Below are positions 43,328 to 54,510 of a stretch of DNA of 64,000 nt, in pieces (position 1 is the first letter of the stretch; every line of letters begins with the position of its first letter). The notes under the pieces were generated by a model that saw nothing but the letters and a program-made list of their open reading frames with translations, did not search any database and had not been told where the DNA came from. The position numbers were made by a program, and so were the translations under genes. The DNA lies in NCBI GenBank assembly GCA_022495005.1, contig JAGYXB010000568.1, positions 62,001 through 126,000 of the forward strand, given 5' to 3'. Source of the stretch: Rhyacophila brunnea (lineage: Eukaryota; Arthropoda; Insecta; Trichoptera; Rhyacophilidae).

Positions 43328-43758
43328 CAGTGACGTCCCTAGACAAAATGGCGCCCCTAGGCAGCGCCAAAATTCCGTTCATTTTTTATACAGTTTTTTT
43401 TTTACATTCTTTCATCTTTCCAATATCTAAGAAATGTGTTGAATGGGTACATTAGATACTAAAAAAAAAAAATACTTATACCTTCCCAAAAGTTTTGACG
43501 TTGTTAGGTATTAGGTACAGTGTACAGTATTTTCTTCCATTTAATTTTTGCGATAGGTACATTAATTTGTTATGTCTTGAGGAATTAAGGGCGATCCGTG
43601 TCGTTTTTCTTCTAATTGAAAGATATTTTTGTTATTAAGTACTAAGTTTATGTAGCTATTTCTATGTATACCGAATGATTCACCTCGATTTGCCGCCCTT
43701 CGAGTAACTTCCGCCCCCAAGCGACGCTCAATCTGCCTACCCCCACGGGACGACACTA
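43328..43758. mobile_element. Non-autonomous hAT element, 431 bp
   Basis: Ends CAGTGACGTCCCTAG and (inverted) TAGTGTCGTCCCGTG with an exact 8-bp duplication. Internal GGCGCCCCTAGGCAG and TGCCGCCCTT blocks are typical of non-autonomous hATs. Related ends occur at 20128 and near 47795. No transposase. Confidence 0.88.
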
Positions 43759-43766
43759 GACCGGTC

Positions 43767-44454
43767 GATCTTGGGGTGGATTTATGTCGCCGTCGATCAC
43801 ACCAAAGGAAAATAGGAATTGAACATTCACCGCCAAATGTAGGTATACAGTTTTAAACATTTCGAAGTAAATTAAGTTTGTTTATTCAACCATACATCGA
43901 CAATACATTATATATCCAATCAAGCAGTACAATTTTGGCGGTCTGGTTGTAAAGGGATGAGACCGCTGTAGGATGGTGACCGGGAGTTGAGATGAGAAGT
44001 TGCGATTTTATGGTTGCTCTGATGGATGGAGGAGCGAGTTTTTATTGCCGCGTAAACAGTCGGTACAAGAGTTATGATACGAGGTTCGAGGCTCGGTAGA
44101 TGTGATGCTGTGCAGAGCAATATGGAGATTGAGATACTGACAGTTCGGAGAGTTATGATAGACTGGCATTCCCAATCAATTGTGATCCGCTATTTATCGA
44201 TGTATTCACAATCAAAATAATATCTTGAAAAAAATATGTAGGAAATAACTACTTATTATAATTGATTCAGCTATTGCATATCGAGTCTGAAATAATTAGA
44301 CACTGGCTGACTATACGGGAAACGGATATCGGTGAGCTATGTCAGCTATTTTATCTAGGCGATATGCTGACACGGCTTGGGTGTTGATTCCCATACAATA
44401 CATGTATTTTTTTTATTAATCTATTTTAAAAACATATTAAGTATAACAATTATA
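43767..44454. other. Intergenic
   Basis: No supported feature. Confidence 0.45.
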
Positions 44455-44600
44455 ATAGTGTCCATACATAATTTGAAAACACCTCTTTTTGAAAAAAAAT
44501 ACGACGCCCAGCGAGATTCGAGCCCGCGCCCCTAAGATTCGTGGTCATTTTCTCAACCAACTAATCTTCTAAAACTTCTATCTAATTGCGATGAAATTAA
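44455..44600 (-). mobile_element. SINE-C copy
   Basis: The minus strand shows TTAGTTGGTTGAGAAAATG and box B GGGCTCGAATCTCGC, with the body (CATACATAATTTGAAAACAC on +) to the left. A separate SINE-C tail lies at 44745-44840 (ATTCTACGAATAATTAAC, AAGAATGTAACATTC). Confidence 0.62.
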
Positions 44601-44917
44601 CTAGCAGTTTTTACGATACTCGAAGTGTATAATATTCTAAATGCGTTATGTTTTTTAGCAGTTGTCGGCTTTTGTATTTTTCAAATCAAAGTATTAATTA
44701 CAAATCGGTGTCAGGCTTTTTAGTTATAACGTACTTGCACTTGCGAATAATTTAATTAATATTTTTTTATTCTACGAATAATTAACAATATTTAAGAATG
44801 TAACATTCTTTTATTGGACATACATAATTTGAAAACATAACATAACCATTTCATCTTCACCCCATAAAAATTGCACCAGCAAAAGGTATTCCATAACGAC
44901 GTTCTTCTACTAGTTTT

Positions 44918-45075
44918 TGTAGGTTAGGCACGGTTCGATTCCCGGCGAGGTCACAAAATATTTATGTGATTATCTCAAAGCTTTGGTACTTATGTGATCG
45001 TTTCATTTCTACTCTTACACTTCTGTTTCACCGCACCACTATCATTGAGCCTCATGACTTGTTGCAGTGTTATAA
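44918..45075 (+). mobile_element. SINE-B copy (head truncated)
   Basis: Box B GGTTCGATTCCCGG, GAGGTCACAAAATATTTATG, TGATTATCTCAAAGC, CACTATCATTGAGCCTCATG and TTGCAGTGTTATAATA. Confidence 0.72.
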
Positions 45076-45087
45076 TATATATATCTC

Positions 45088-45775
45088 GCGGCTCTCGTGG
45101 CGCAGTGCTGGAGCTGGAATTTCATCCGGGAGCTCTGAGTTCGATCCCGGTGAAGACACAGTATATACATAATTAAATAAAATTAATTATTGTTTGTTTA
45201 TTTAATGCATCGGTAGGTATTATTATGGTATGGAAGTATGGACGCTTAACCAAGAGATGTCACGGAGACTTGCAGCTTTCGAGATGTGGCTGTATAGACG
45301 CATCCTCAAAATTCCTTGGACTGACCTGGTGACAAATGTTGAAGTTCTCAATCGAAGACTCATCTCAAGAAGATCTCAACCGAGAAGCTCTACGTAGTAT
45401 CAAAACCAGAAAACTACAGTACCTCGGCCACATTATGAGAGGACAAAAATACAGCATTCCCCAACTTGTCATTCAAGGAAAGATCAATGGGAAGCGTAGC
45501 AGAGGACGGCGCCGCATTTCGTGGCTTAAGAACCTCCGTGATTGGTCCGAGTGCAGCTCCACTGAACTGTTCCGAGTAGCAGACGACAAAGATAAGATCG
45601 CCTTGATGGTGGCCGACCCCCGCTAGGGGTTGGCACAATAAGAAGAAGAATAAGGTATTATGTGATTTTCTCAAAGCAAGGGTGTTTGTGATTGTTTCAC
45701 TTTTATAACTAAATACATTACTGTTAAAGAACACTACTGTCATTGAGCCTCTATGCCTATTGTAGGGTTAGAAAG
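45088..45775 (+). mobile_element. SINE-B copy split by an RTE insertion
   Basis: Head 45090-45180 (CGGCTCTCGTGGCGCAGTGC, box B GAGTTCGATCCCGG). Body and 3' part resume at 45655 (TTATGTGATTTTCTCAAAGC, CTACTGTCATTGAGCC) and end near 45775. Confidence 0.65.
45224..45652 (+). pseudogene. RTE-clade LINE, 5'-truncated, with 9-bp duplication
   Basis: Begins at codons for YGMEVWTLNQEMSRRLAAF and MWLYRRILKIPW. A frameshift near 45345 leads to EALRSIKTRKLQYLGHIMR, GKRSRGRRRISWLKNLRDW and a stop after VADPR. This is the standard RTE C-terminus. It ends GCACAATAAGAAGAAGAA. AGGTATTAT flanks it at 45215-45223 and 45653-45661. Confidence 0.85.
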
Positions 45776-46772
45776 AATATACATGAAAAATGACTTTTGA
45801 TAAACGTTTAATAGAGTATGCAAATCTGCACATTATGGTATACTGCAAACCCCCAAAAGTCCACTGTTTACGTATGAAATCACGTTTCGAAAGATCAATA
45901 TTTTTTCAAACCACCTTAAGTCCACAAGCTAAAGGTGAACGATGGCACCTATCATTTTCCTTAATTTGTAAACAATTATAACATAAAATGGATGTAGAAG
46001 TGGATTTTGTGGATCCAGACAAAGCCAAAAAGAGGTCGAGCACCGAAGCTAAGAAGAAAAATCCTTGTAGCCATCGTGGGTATTAGATCAATTATCTGAC
46101 AATATCTCACATGTTACAACCATTTGTATTACAAGATATGATAAAACTGCATTTTTCTCAGTTTGACATTCAGTGGACTTTACGACGTTTGATATGTGTC
46201 AACACATATATAAGTACATTTATTATATTTTAAAAAAGTTAGTAGGTATATGACGAAATCAATCAAATTCTAAATTTATTTCAAATTGATGTCACGTAAA
46301 GCTACAAATTATCATTTTTACGCGCTTTTGATGTAGGAAACTTGATATTTGCTAAATGCTTTACCATTTAGGCGCAATGGGAGGTCGCGTTTGAAAATAA
46401 TCATAATATAATATGTCATTTTAAAATTTCTTGATATGAATGACTGATTTTAAGCGATTCATACCGCCGTATAATCATTAATATATACAATTTCGAATAA
46501 TGGTCGGTATTTCGTTGTGTACATTAGATTTTTAACGAGTTTCGCGGATCGATATTTATACTCTACAACAATGGCACCCGATGTCATCCTCGGCTGCCCG
46601 TCATCCCGCCGAAGACGTTATTGATGGATCATAAGAATGGCCAGTCCTCTGACCTGACTAGCTCCTGACACCGAGGCCGAAGGTCGTGTCGCTCGACGTT
46701 GCGCTGATGAGGCAGCACTGGAGTCATCGTTTCGGCGGTGCCAACAAAACAAACCAAAACACGTTGTCGTTA
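45776..46772. other. Unassigned, with a 32-codon ORF
   Basis: 45988-46086 encodes a short acidic-basic peptide starting MDVEVDFVDPDKAKKRSS, with a weak GTATTA after it. An inverted pair AAAGTCCACTG (45857) / CAGTGGACTTT (46171) brackets it. Could be an exon or a small element; not recognised. 46560-46740 is GC-richer without a domain. Confidence 0.3.
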
Positions 46773-46845
46773 GGATGGCGGTACTTTGCGCTTCCTTCTA
46801 AATTCGTGGTTCACGGGTTCCAATCTCGTGGGTCGATCAAATTCA
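46773..46845 (+). repeat. tRNA-like SINE head
   Basis: AGGATGGCGGTACTTTGCGC and box B CACGGGTTCCAATCTCGTG. A degenerate tRNA-related head, distinct from SINE-A next to it. Confidence 0.5.
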
Positions 46846-46919
46846 TATTTTTTTGACGTTTTTTTATGATTTAGATGGGTTAACGTTAAATCAATGATTA
46901 GCAATAAAACGTCATGTAC

Positions 46920-47153
46920 ATATTCCAATCCTAATAAGATCATATGGGCCTCCACAGAGTGGAGGTGTGTATTAACAGCTTTTGTTTTTATGAGAAATGG
47001 ATGTCAGCCACTTGCTCAACTTATTAGGTCAATACTCTGACTCGAACACAAATTGAAAAACAATATGACGTGTACTTGTCAGACCCAGGATTTGAACCTG
47101 GGACCCACGACATCATAGGCCGACGCGTAAGCCCCGCGGCCATCGTGGCCATT
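46920..47153 (-). mobile_element. SINE-A copy 6
   Basis: Minus strand, nearly complete: CCAATCCTAATAAGATCATA at the left, box B complement GGATTTGAACCTGGGACC, and the head complement GCGGCCATCGTGGCC. No T-run (A-tail) at the left. Confidence 0.87.
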
Positions 47154-47853
47154 TTTAGTATGTGAAGTCAATTTGCTTCATTTTACCATGTGATATCTAA
47201 CGTATACTCGATTCTATATCGTATATCCTAGTTTTATTTGTTTTTTTTTTTAAAGAAAGGTGAAAAAATAATTTGGTAAGATATTTTTTATCATCATTTA
47301 AATCGAAATTTCTACAATTAATTTTTTTTTATTCTAGTTTTTTTTTTTTTTAATATTAAATTTTAACATTTCAACATTTTACCTATACTAGCATGGTAGT
47401 GGCCAGTGATATTAAACACTCTTGAAATTGAAAAAATCACATATTGGGATCCAATACCCAAGGATCCTTTCCAAATCCAAAATTCCAATCCCAAAAATCT
47501 TGTAAAAATTGACACTCACGACGTGTCGTCGTCGATTGAGAATTAGAGCATTTCTACTAAACCCACTCTCACATATAACGTATAAGTCGGAGGCGCTGAC
47601 AAGTCTGCAGACCCCCTTATATATTTGTTAAAACATTGATGTCAGTATTTTCTAATGAAGTGACCCCATCGTCTGCCTTATGGAAAACAGTGATTGATTT
47701 CAAAAGTTGTAATGATCATAATCGTTCATTGCCGCCCTTTATAATGTGCCGCCCCATAGCAATTCATTATCTGTCTACCCCTACGAAACGTCACTGTGTA
47801 CACTCCTGGAATGAATTAATACACTATTGATCAATACAGAATTAAGGCGATAC
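47154..47853. other. Intergenic with a hAT right-end fragment
   Basis: 47725-47795, inverted, reads CAGTGACGTTTCGTAGGGG ... GGGCGGCA, related to the 43328 element. T-rich runs lie at 47240-47252 and 47324-47352. Confidence 0.5.
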
Positions 47854-47861
47854 GTCCTGAC

Positions 47862-48435
47862 TAGGGATTCCAATCCCGGGATTCCGAACTATTTTCGAAT
47901 CCCGGGATTGGTAAAGATAATCCTGAAACTTTCAGGATTGATTTTTTATCAATTTTTATAGAAAATAAAATAAAAACGAAAATATAACAGAAAAAAATAC
48001 TTTTAATAACATATAACTATATTAGAAATAATCTGAGTTTGAATGAACTTTGATTTATTACCCATGTGTTGATACATAAATTGATAAAGATGAGAAAAAT
48101 TGGAAAAAACAATGCTTCACACTTTTAATCCTTACAGCGCGAATGCCACAGCTATTGTCTCCTGATTAGAGGACCATTGGATATAATTAGCATGTTATTT
48201 AAATGTTTTATATTTGGCTGACAAATTAGATTTATGAAGCGGAAAGGCCATAGTATAAATTATACTAGATTTATTTTGACCGATTTTATCAACGTTATTT
48301 GTACATTTATAAAAATTTAATATCAACTATTGAAAAAAAATGCCAATCCCGGGACCAGTCCCGGGGTCCCGGGATTATCAAATTGTAATCCCGAAATCCC
48401 GGGATCAAGATTTTGGCTCGGGATTGGATTCCCTA
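47862..48435. mobile_element. hAT-C copy 1, 574 bp
   Basis: Ends TAGGGATTCCAATCCCGGGA and (inverted) TAGGGAATCCAATCCCGAGC, flanked by 8-bp duplications GTCCTGAC (47854-47861, 48436-48443). Subterminal regions are full of ATCCCGGGAT motifs. Non-coding. Confidence 0.88.
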
Positions 48436-48443
48436 GTCCTGAC

Positions 48444-48861
48444 TCCACACCTAAGCATTTCAAAATGTATATTATTTTACAATATTTTGATGCCATTAGG
48501 CAGCCAGGCGACGCTATTCTCTGGTATGACATGTCATGTTGAGTGTTTTTTTTTTTTGGTATCACGCGTTTTTTGTGGTCCGCTGTCAAATGCTAAATGG
48601 TGCTGCCACCTAGCTTACAATGAGACTAATCGACCGGAGATTGAAAATGATGCCAACTATTAATATCACTTAGCGAGGCGGACTCTGTAGTGACTTCGTT
48701 TGAAGTCAGGTCAACGTAATTATTATGGGCCGTTATCAATTTTTACTTAACAACTGTTTATCTAAAATGGACGTGCACATTAATTTACGGATGGTGTAGC
48801 ATACAGATATAGCAATCGGTCACATAAAATACCATTACCTACTAGTCATTTATTCTCACCT
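48444..48861. other. Intergenic
   Basis: No supported feature. Confidence 0.4.
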
Positions 48862-49238
48862 TTAAGGTTATACTTTAGCTGAGGCACGGCCTAAAACGAT
48901 AGTGACTACGCGAGCGAAGATTATGCAAACGACGCGTGCAGAACAAAACATAATTTGTCATAAAAATTCAACATGCGTCCATTTAATGTTATGTTTATTG
49001 TTCTATTAGTAATAATAATAATATTATATTCACTGACATGTTGTATTTTTCAAGTAAATGGGTAACGATTTTTAGTTATCTTTACACGATTTAAGATTTA
49101 ATTCGCCCAACGCCATCACAAAACAAATTGATGTGTTCACAGCTCGACTTTCGCTCTCCGATTGGCAGCGAGTCCAAAATTTCATCGCACATAATATGGT
49201 TGAAAATTATTTTCCGTTTCACCGAAGTATGCTCTTAA
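48862..49238. mobile_element. MITE-T copy 2 (377 bp)
   Basis: TTAA at both ends (48862-48865, 49235-49238). Left GGTTATACTTTAGCTGAGGC, right (inverted) GAGCATACTTCGGTGAAACG. Same length as copy 1. Confidence 0.8.
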
Positions 49239-49264
49239 GGTTGGGAGTAAAGTTTTTTTTTTTT

Positions 49265-49445
49265 TTGCGAAACCACAACTTAATTATATTGTTTACCGAT
49301 AACTTTAATTCAGCCAATGACAGTAGGTACCCACTGAAGTTTAACAGTAGTGTATTTAGTGACAGAAGTGAAATAGTCACAAACGCCCGGGCTTTAAGAA
49401 AATTACATAAATATATCCCGGATGAAAGGCCAGCGCATTAAGGCT
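49265..49445 (-). mobile_element. SINE-B copy
   Basis: The minus strand shows GCGCTGGCCTTTCATCCGGG joined directly to ATTTATGTAATTTTC, so box B is deleted, then GGGCGTTTGTGACTATTTCA and TACCTACTGTCATTGGC. Confidence 0.7.
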
Positions 49446-50098
49446 CATTTACAAGAGTCACTGCAGATGATCATCGTGGATGATCCTCTGCAGGGAATTG
49501 GATTCAGGCATTCGCTTTTTGTTTACACGTGTCACCGAAAGTGAAATACTCGAGTCATTCCAAAATGGCGTCAAGTGAAATAGCGAACACAGAAATCACA
49601 GAAACCAAAAAATCACACTTTGTTTATTACAATCAGTATTTATTATCAAATATGATGTGAGCTGCAGGAACATCTATTTAACCGGTTGGTTTTTAATTAT
49701 TCAAAATGACACTTTACGTACCTATGTAAATATGATGACAGTAATCAGGGACGCAGTGCGCATGCGTGGCATGTGCGCATGCGCGGAATCATCCGCGGTG
49801 ATCATAACATTATCCAAGGTAGAACAAGTTCAACTTCATTCACTGTTGATTCCGGATGATTCGTTGATGAATGTGCGTTTACACGGGTCACTGCGGATTC
49901 CTCCGCGATGATCATCAAAAATGAACCATGTAAACGGGAATTTACGCACTGCACCACGAGAACAAAATGCAGGCAAGAAACAGGGCTTACGACAAGTTAT
50001 AATTTTTTTTTTTCATAATTTCAACAAGTTTCGTATTTAACTTTAAATATGTATGTATGAACTAAGATAATTAAATTACTTATCATTTTTAATTTAAT
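49446..50098. repeat. Unclassified repeat pair
   Basis: TTACAAGAGTCACTGCAGAT (49449) and TTACACGGGTCACTGCGGAT (49876) are related direct repeats with GATGATCATC nearby, and 49757-49801 repeats GCGCATGCG. Probably a diverged element; class unknown. Confidence 0.4.
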
Positions 50099-50480
50099 TT
50101 AAGGCCATGCATTAGTTGAGGCACGGTCTAAAAAGATCGTTGCTAGGCGATGTGCGGATTGCGGGTCGCGGGTGCAGATGACGCCTGTCAAAACGAAATA
50201 TTATTTCTCATATAAATCCAACATACGTCCATTTTATGTTCTGTTTATTATTCTATTAGTAACAATAATAATATATTCATTGACATGTTTTCTTTTTAAA
50301 GTAAATGGGTAACGTTTTAGTCATCTTTACACGATTTTAGAATTAATTGGCCCGTCGCCATCACGCAGCAAAGTGACGTGCTTCTGGCTCGACGTTTTCT
50401 CAATGAATGCAAGCGAGTCCGAAATTTCGTCGCGCGTACAGTTGAAAATTATTTGGCGTTTCACTGATGCGTCACCTTAA
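50099..50480. mobile_element. MITE-T copy 3 (382 bp)
   Basis: TTAA at 50099-50102 and 50477-50480. Left GGCCATGCATTAGTTGAGGC, right (inverted) GGTGACGCATCAGTGAAACG. Confidence 0.8.
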
Positions 50481-50519
50481 TAATTCACAAACCACGATGC
50501 AATAGTTAATTTTTCCAGG

Positions 50520-50599
50520 AAACGGAGCGACAATTTCGAGGATTTCTCAAACGGATGATGCGCTGCGTTCCGGTGCGCTCCGGTCCATTTCAAGCGCTG
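50520..50599. mobile_element. hAT right-end fragment
   Basis: CGGAGCGACAATTTCGAGGA and, inverted from 50599, CAGCGCTTGAAATGGACCGG, matching the right half of the hAT at 15690-15910. Confidence 0.6.
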
Positions 50600-50609
50600 G
50601 AGCATAGTA

Positions 50610-51023
50610 CAGTTGTGGGTAACCGGACAAAACAGAATATGACAAAACAGAACAGCCAGGGGGAAAATGAAACATTCATTTTTGTGTAATCTATTTAAGT
50701 TAGGTTAGGTTAGGTCATTATTTCGTTGTACCTAGTGACCTAATCATTTTGAATATAATATTATATTGATTAAGATGAGATATCCTAAGCTTGCCGGCAA
50801 AGTCTCGTTTATTTGAGCCTTTCTAGCGATTAGGAATGCAGAAATTAGGTATATAATTTGATTTATTATGGCGTATTGAAAATCTGTGCTATTAAAAATC
50901 TATCAACATAATAAAGATAGGACAATTTCAATATAAAATTTATATTTTTCCTGAAAGCTCATAGTTATATTTATCGTTGTTCTGTTTTGTCACTGATCTG
51001 TTTTATCATGGAAACCAGTTGTG
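50610..51023. mobile_element. Tc1/mariner-like MITE with TTAGG repeats, 414 bp
   Basis: TA on both sides. The ends share, inverted, GACAAAACAGAACA and AAAACAGA with gaps over about 45 nt. Three TTAGG units at 50699-50714. TIRs imperfect. Confidence 0.55.
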
Positions 51024-51954
51024 TATCACGCAATCCAGTTGGCGACAGCACCGAATCGTCCTAGACCCAATGTGAAGGTTTCTTAACTGTATTATCAATG
51101 TTAAAATGTCATTTCAGCTCCAATGGCTAACATATCCATTTATTACTTACTAAGAATCTACCGACCTATTTTAACAGAAACTTTAATATTGAAAAGTATT
51201 CTTGTAACAATGCTCGCCCGTAAAAGGAAGTGTAACAAAACGAATTTATATTTTATCATTACGTAAATAAAAGGCCACGTTTTCATTTAGAATTGAACTC
51301 TCCTCTCCGTGTGACAGCGGTATAGTTAGCACGTGATTTACAAGAGAGTGACACTTCATGAGCCAGTCATCATGGTGGATAAGCATCTTCAAATTTACTT
51401 CACGGCAGAGTCGTCAAACGCCATTGTCATCGGGGCACGACTCCGTGTCTCCGGAGTGATGCCAACTGTTACACATATCTGCTCTGCAACTATATTTTGA
51501 GTAATTTAGCATATGATATCGTAGTTAAAATATCGATGGCCTAATGTCAATACTAAAATAAATACAATAAAAAAGCCTTTTTATTTCTTACAAACAAAAG
51601 TAAATGACAGTTAAATGACTATATCTAATAAATATATATAAAACATATGAACATATTTATTATGTATATATATGGTTGTATTATCTTCTTATTTTATACT
51701 TTATATAATATTAATTATTATTATTTTTTATATTTTTGTATAATACATATATATATTAAGATTTTTTACTTTTATATATAATGCTATTAGATAATGTTTA
51801 TAAATTAAATAATGGTATGTAATTAGTTTGTTTGGTTTATAAGAACCCCTCTTTGGGTGAAGGCCTCCTCCAAAGTGTTAATCTCTGGCCTCTCTGGCTT
51901 CTTTCTCCATACCCGTTTGATTTCGTAGCTAAGTACTCGTCTTGTCTGGGTTGG
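51024..51954. other. Intergenic; possible LINE tail at 51840-51954
   Basis: 51850-51954 minus encodes EIKRVWRKKPERPEINTLEE followed by AFTQ, resembling an RTE C-terminus fused to the endonuclease fragment to its right. The rest is AT-rich without features. Confidence 0.35.
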
Positions 51955-52142
51955 CCTATTTTGCATTTAGGTCGCCCATTTTTATAAAAGTTTTATTTGT
52001 TTGGTTAATAGCTTTATTTACATTTGTATAAAAAGTTTCAATTTCTTCTTCTTTCGCTATTTTTGTGGGTGCGTATATTTGTATGAGAGATAATTCGTTT
52101 CCTTGTATTTTTAAATTCAATAGTGCTACTATATCTGTTATA

Positions 52143-53441
52143 CGAGGGTGGGTCAATAATTCCTTAGAAAAAAGCATTAAAACAGTTTTTATTTTTGTAT
52201 TTTTTTTTATTTCTCAACATAATCTCCTTGGAGCTCAATACACTTGGTTAGACGTTTTTCAATTTTTTTTAAACCGTCAGAAAAATAAGTTTTCGGAAGG
52301 TCCTCAAAATAAGTATTTGTCCGATCGATGACTTCTTCATTTGAAAAAAAACGTTGTCCACTTAGCCATTTTTTTAAGTTTGGGAAAAGGAAAAAGTCAC
52401 TGGGGGCTAAATCTGGCGAATACGGTGGGTGGTGGACCAATTTGAACTTCAATTCTTCAATTTTAGCCATTGATCGTAAACATGTGTGAACACGGGCATT
52501 GTCCTGATGAAAGAGGATTTTTTCCTGTTTAAATGAGGCCGTTTTTCTTCAATTTCGTTTTTTAGCTGGTCCAATAAAGATGCATAATAATCCCCTGTTA
52601 TTGTTTTTCCTTTTCCAAATAGTCAACGAAAATAATTCCACGTGCATCCCAAAATACAGTAGCCATAACCTTACCAGCTGATTTTACGGTTTTCGCCTTC
52701 TTTTGACATGGTTTGCCTTCGCAATCCACTGCTTTGACTGTTCTTTCGTCTCGGGAGTATAGTGGTGTATCCATGTTTCATCTACAGTCACAAAGCGACG
52801 AAAAAATTCATCCGGATTGCGTTGCATGAGCTACAACAGGGCTTTAGAGGCCACCACCCTATTGCGTTTATTGTCGACTGTGAGCAAACGCGGCACCCAT
52901 CTTGCAGAAATATTTTTCATGCCCAATTTGTCATGTAAAATAGAAATGACGCTACCTTTTGAGATCCCTGTAACCCTAATTATCTCACTCAACTTTAATC
53001 TTCGGTCACTTAACACCATATCGTGGATTTTATTGATCATTTCTGGTGTAGTCACCTCTACAGGACGTCCTGAGCGTGGTTCATCCTTTGTTGATGTACG
53101 ACCACGTTTAAATTCATTTAACCATTTATAAATAGTTGCAAGTGAAGGAGCAGATATGCCGTGAACTAAATCCAACTCATTTTTTATTTCCTTTGCTGTT
53201 AACCCTTTTATATTAAAATGTTTAATAACAGCTCTAAACTCAATTTTCTCCATTTTCCATTTTCCATTTTCCACAAGCAAATTTTTTTTTTAAATGTACG
53301 AGAAACACACAACAACCTGACCAATCTGATTGAAACTTCGCAGCATACTGAATCGGTAGTGCCGCTGCATGAAAACAAACCGCTTACAGTACTAGTCGCG
53401 CCACCTGTCGGCTTTTCTAAGGACTTATTGACCCACCCTCG
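52143..53441 (-). mobile_element. Mariner element, 1299 bp
   Basis: 29-bp terminal inverted repeats (52143-52171, 53413-53441), starting CGAGGGTGGGTCAATAA, with a single mismatch, flanked by TA at 52141-52142 and 53442-53443. Carries a broken transposase on the minus strand. Confidence 0.95.
52207..53280 (-). pseudogene. Mariner transposase, frameshifted
   Basis: The N-terminal part (52831-53280) is an intact paired helix-turn-helix region: FRAVIKHFNIKGLTAKEIKN, DEPRSGRP, WVPRLLT. The likely start is the inner ATG (MEKIEF). All three catalytic aspartates can be found across frames: VTVDETWIHHY near 52775, HQDNARVHT near 52510, and YSPDLAPSDFF near 52415. The last two are 34 residues apart, giving the DD34D signature. 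Frameshifts and a stop between about 52540 and 52830 break the protein, so this copy cannot make transposase. The C-terminal 88 codons (52207-52470) are open. Confidence 0.93.
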
Positions 53442-53530
53442 TACCTATGAAGTTTTCTATGTTGTTCTTGTGTTTATGTATTAAGAATCCGACGCCATAC
53501 TTTCCAGGTGTAAGTCATATGTGACATAGA

Positions 53531-54177
53531 ATATGATTGTCATAATAAAAAAAAAAAAAAAATGATGTTATGATTCATGCCTTTCAGATTCAGTGACTGC
53601 AGTCATATAAGATATGATAAGTATATATTCAGAATATAAGTCCTATGCGACATTTATTTTACCACGGGAAAAACCCAGCTACAAATCGCAGTCCTCAGTT
53701 CCCAATGAATACGACAAAATATTCATCAGAATCACCACCGCCTTGCGCTACAAAGAATTTTCCACGGTTTTTGCAAGGCGGTTTCATAGGCCCTGGCCGA
53801 ATTCAAATTAGCAATATCCGATGCGGGTAGAAGAATAGTTTTCAATAAGGCATATTATCTTTTGACTTTTCATTTGACTAGCATCAAGTAGAGTAGTTTG
53901 CGTGCCAAAGTCCTTAATGAAACCTCAATAGTAAATGCGAGGTATCCATAAAGGCATCTAGAAAAAAAAATGTCAATATGTCGTAAGTGACTTTTTACAA
54001 ATTGTGCAGGAAGCTAAAAAAACTAAATATTTAATATCCCATAATATATGACTGTTAATAGTTCACACATGTTGTAACTACATAGCATGCCAATTACCTG
54101 TAACACAAATTGTGGTAAAGCAAAGCACATAACGCCTAATATAATGATAACATCCAGTACAATGTGACATATTGATG
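53531..54177. other. Intergenic
   Basis: An A-run at 53547-53562; no supported gene. Confidence 0.45.
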
Positions 54178-54510
54178 GCGATAACTATGTTCAACCAAAT
54201 TGCTTCGGGTGTTGATATATTCCACTTGCGTGAGGGTAAGTTTAGGTGGACGCAGTTTTATAAATTCTTAAAATAGAGTCTCCTTAGCACACTCAGTGTA
54301 CTTTTTTGAACTTATATATATATATAATTGTATTTTCACAACTTTTGCGTGTTTATATTATGTTCTCTTTTTATATTTTCATTTTTATTCCTTTTACTAC
54401 TTTTGTTTTTCTTTCTTCTTTGTAATGTTTCATGTCATGTTGTAAACGTCTTAAACTTATAATTTATAATGTCCACAATATGTAAAAATAAATAAATTGA
54501 ATTGAATTGA
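54178..54510 (+). pseudogene. Jockey-type LINE 3' end (second family)
   Basis: 54190-54276 encodes MFNQIASGVDIFHLREGKF then RWTQFYKFLK and a stop, matching 55608-55700 in inverted orientation. The 3' UTR ends TAAAAATAAATAAATTGAAT. Strongly 5'-truncated. Confidence 0.85.

Larger units (their letters stand above)
51955..53530 (-). pseudogene. LINE endonuclease fragment split by mariner
   Basis: Minus strand: 53444-53530 encodes GVGFLIHKHKNNIENF, and 51955-52142 continues with LLNLKIQGNELSLIQIYAPT and FIKMGDLNAK, the middle of an APE endonuclease of RTE/CR1 type. Removing the mariner with one TA joins the halves in frame. Confidence 0.8.

Noticed and set aside
52207..53280. Intact mariner transposase
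   Set aside because: Frameshifts and a stop separate the first and second catalytic aspartates.
54190..54276. Short conserved host exon
   Set aside because: The same peptide recurs at 55608-55700 and 24100-24195 with LINE 3' UTR behind it, so it is a retrotransposon C-terminus.
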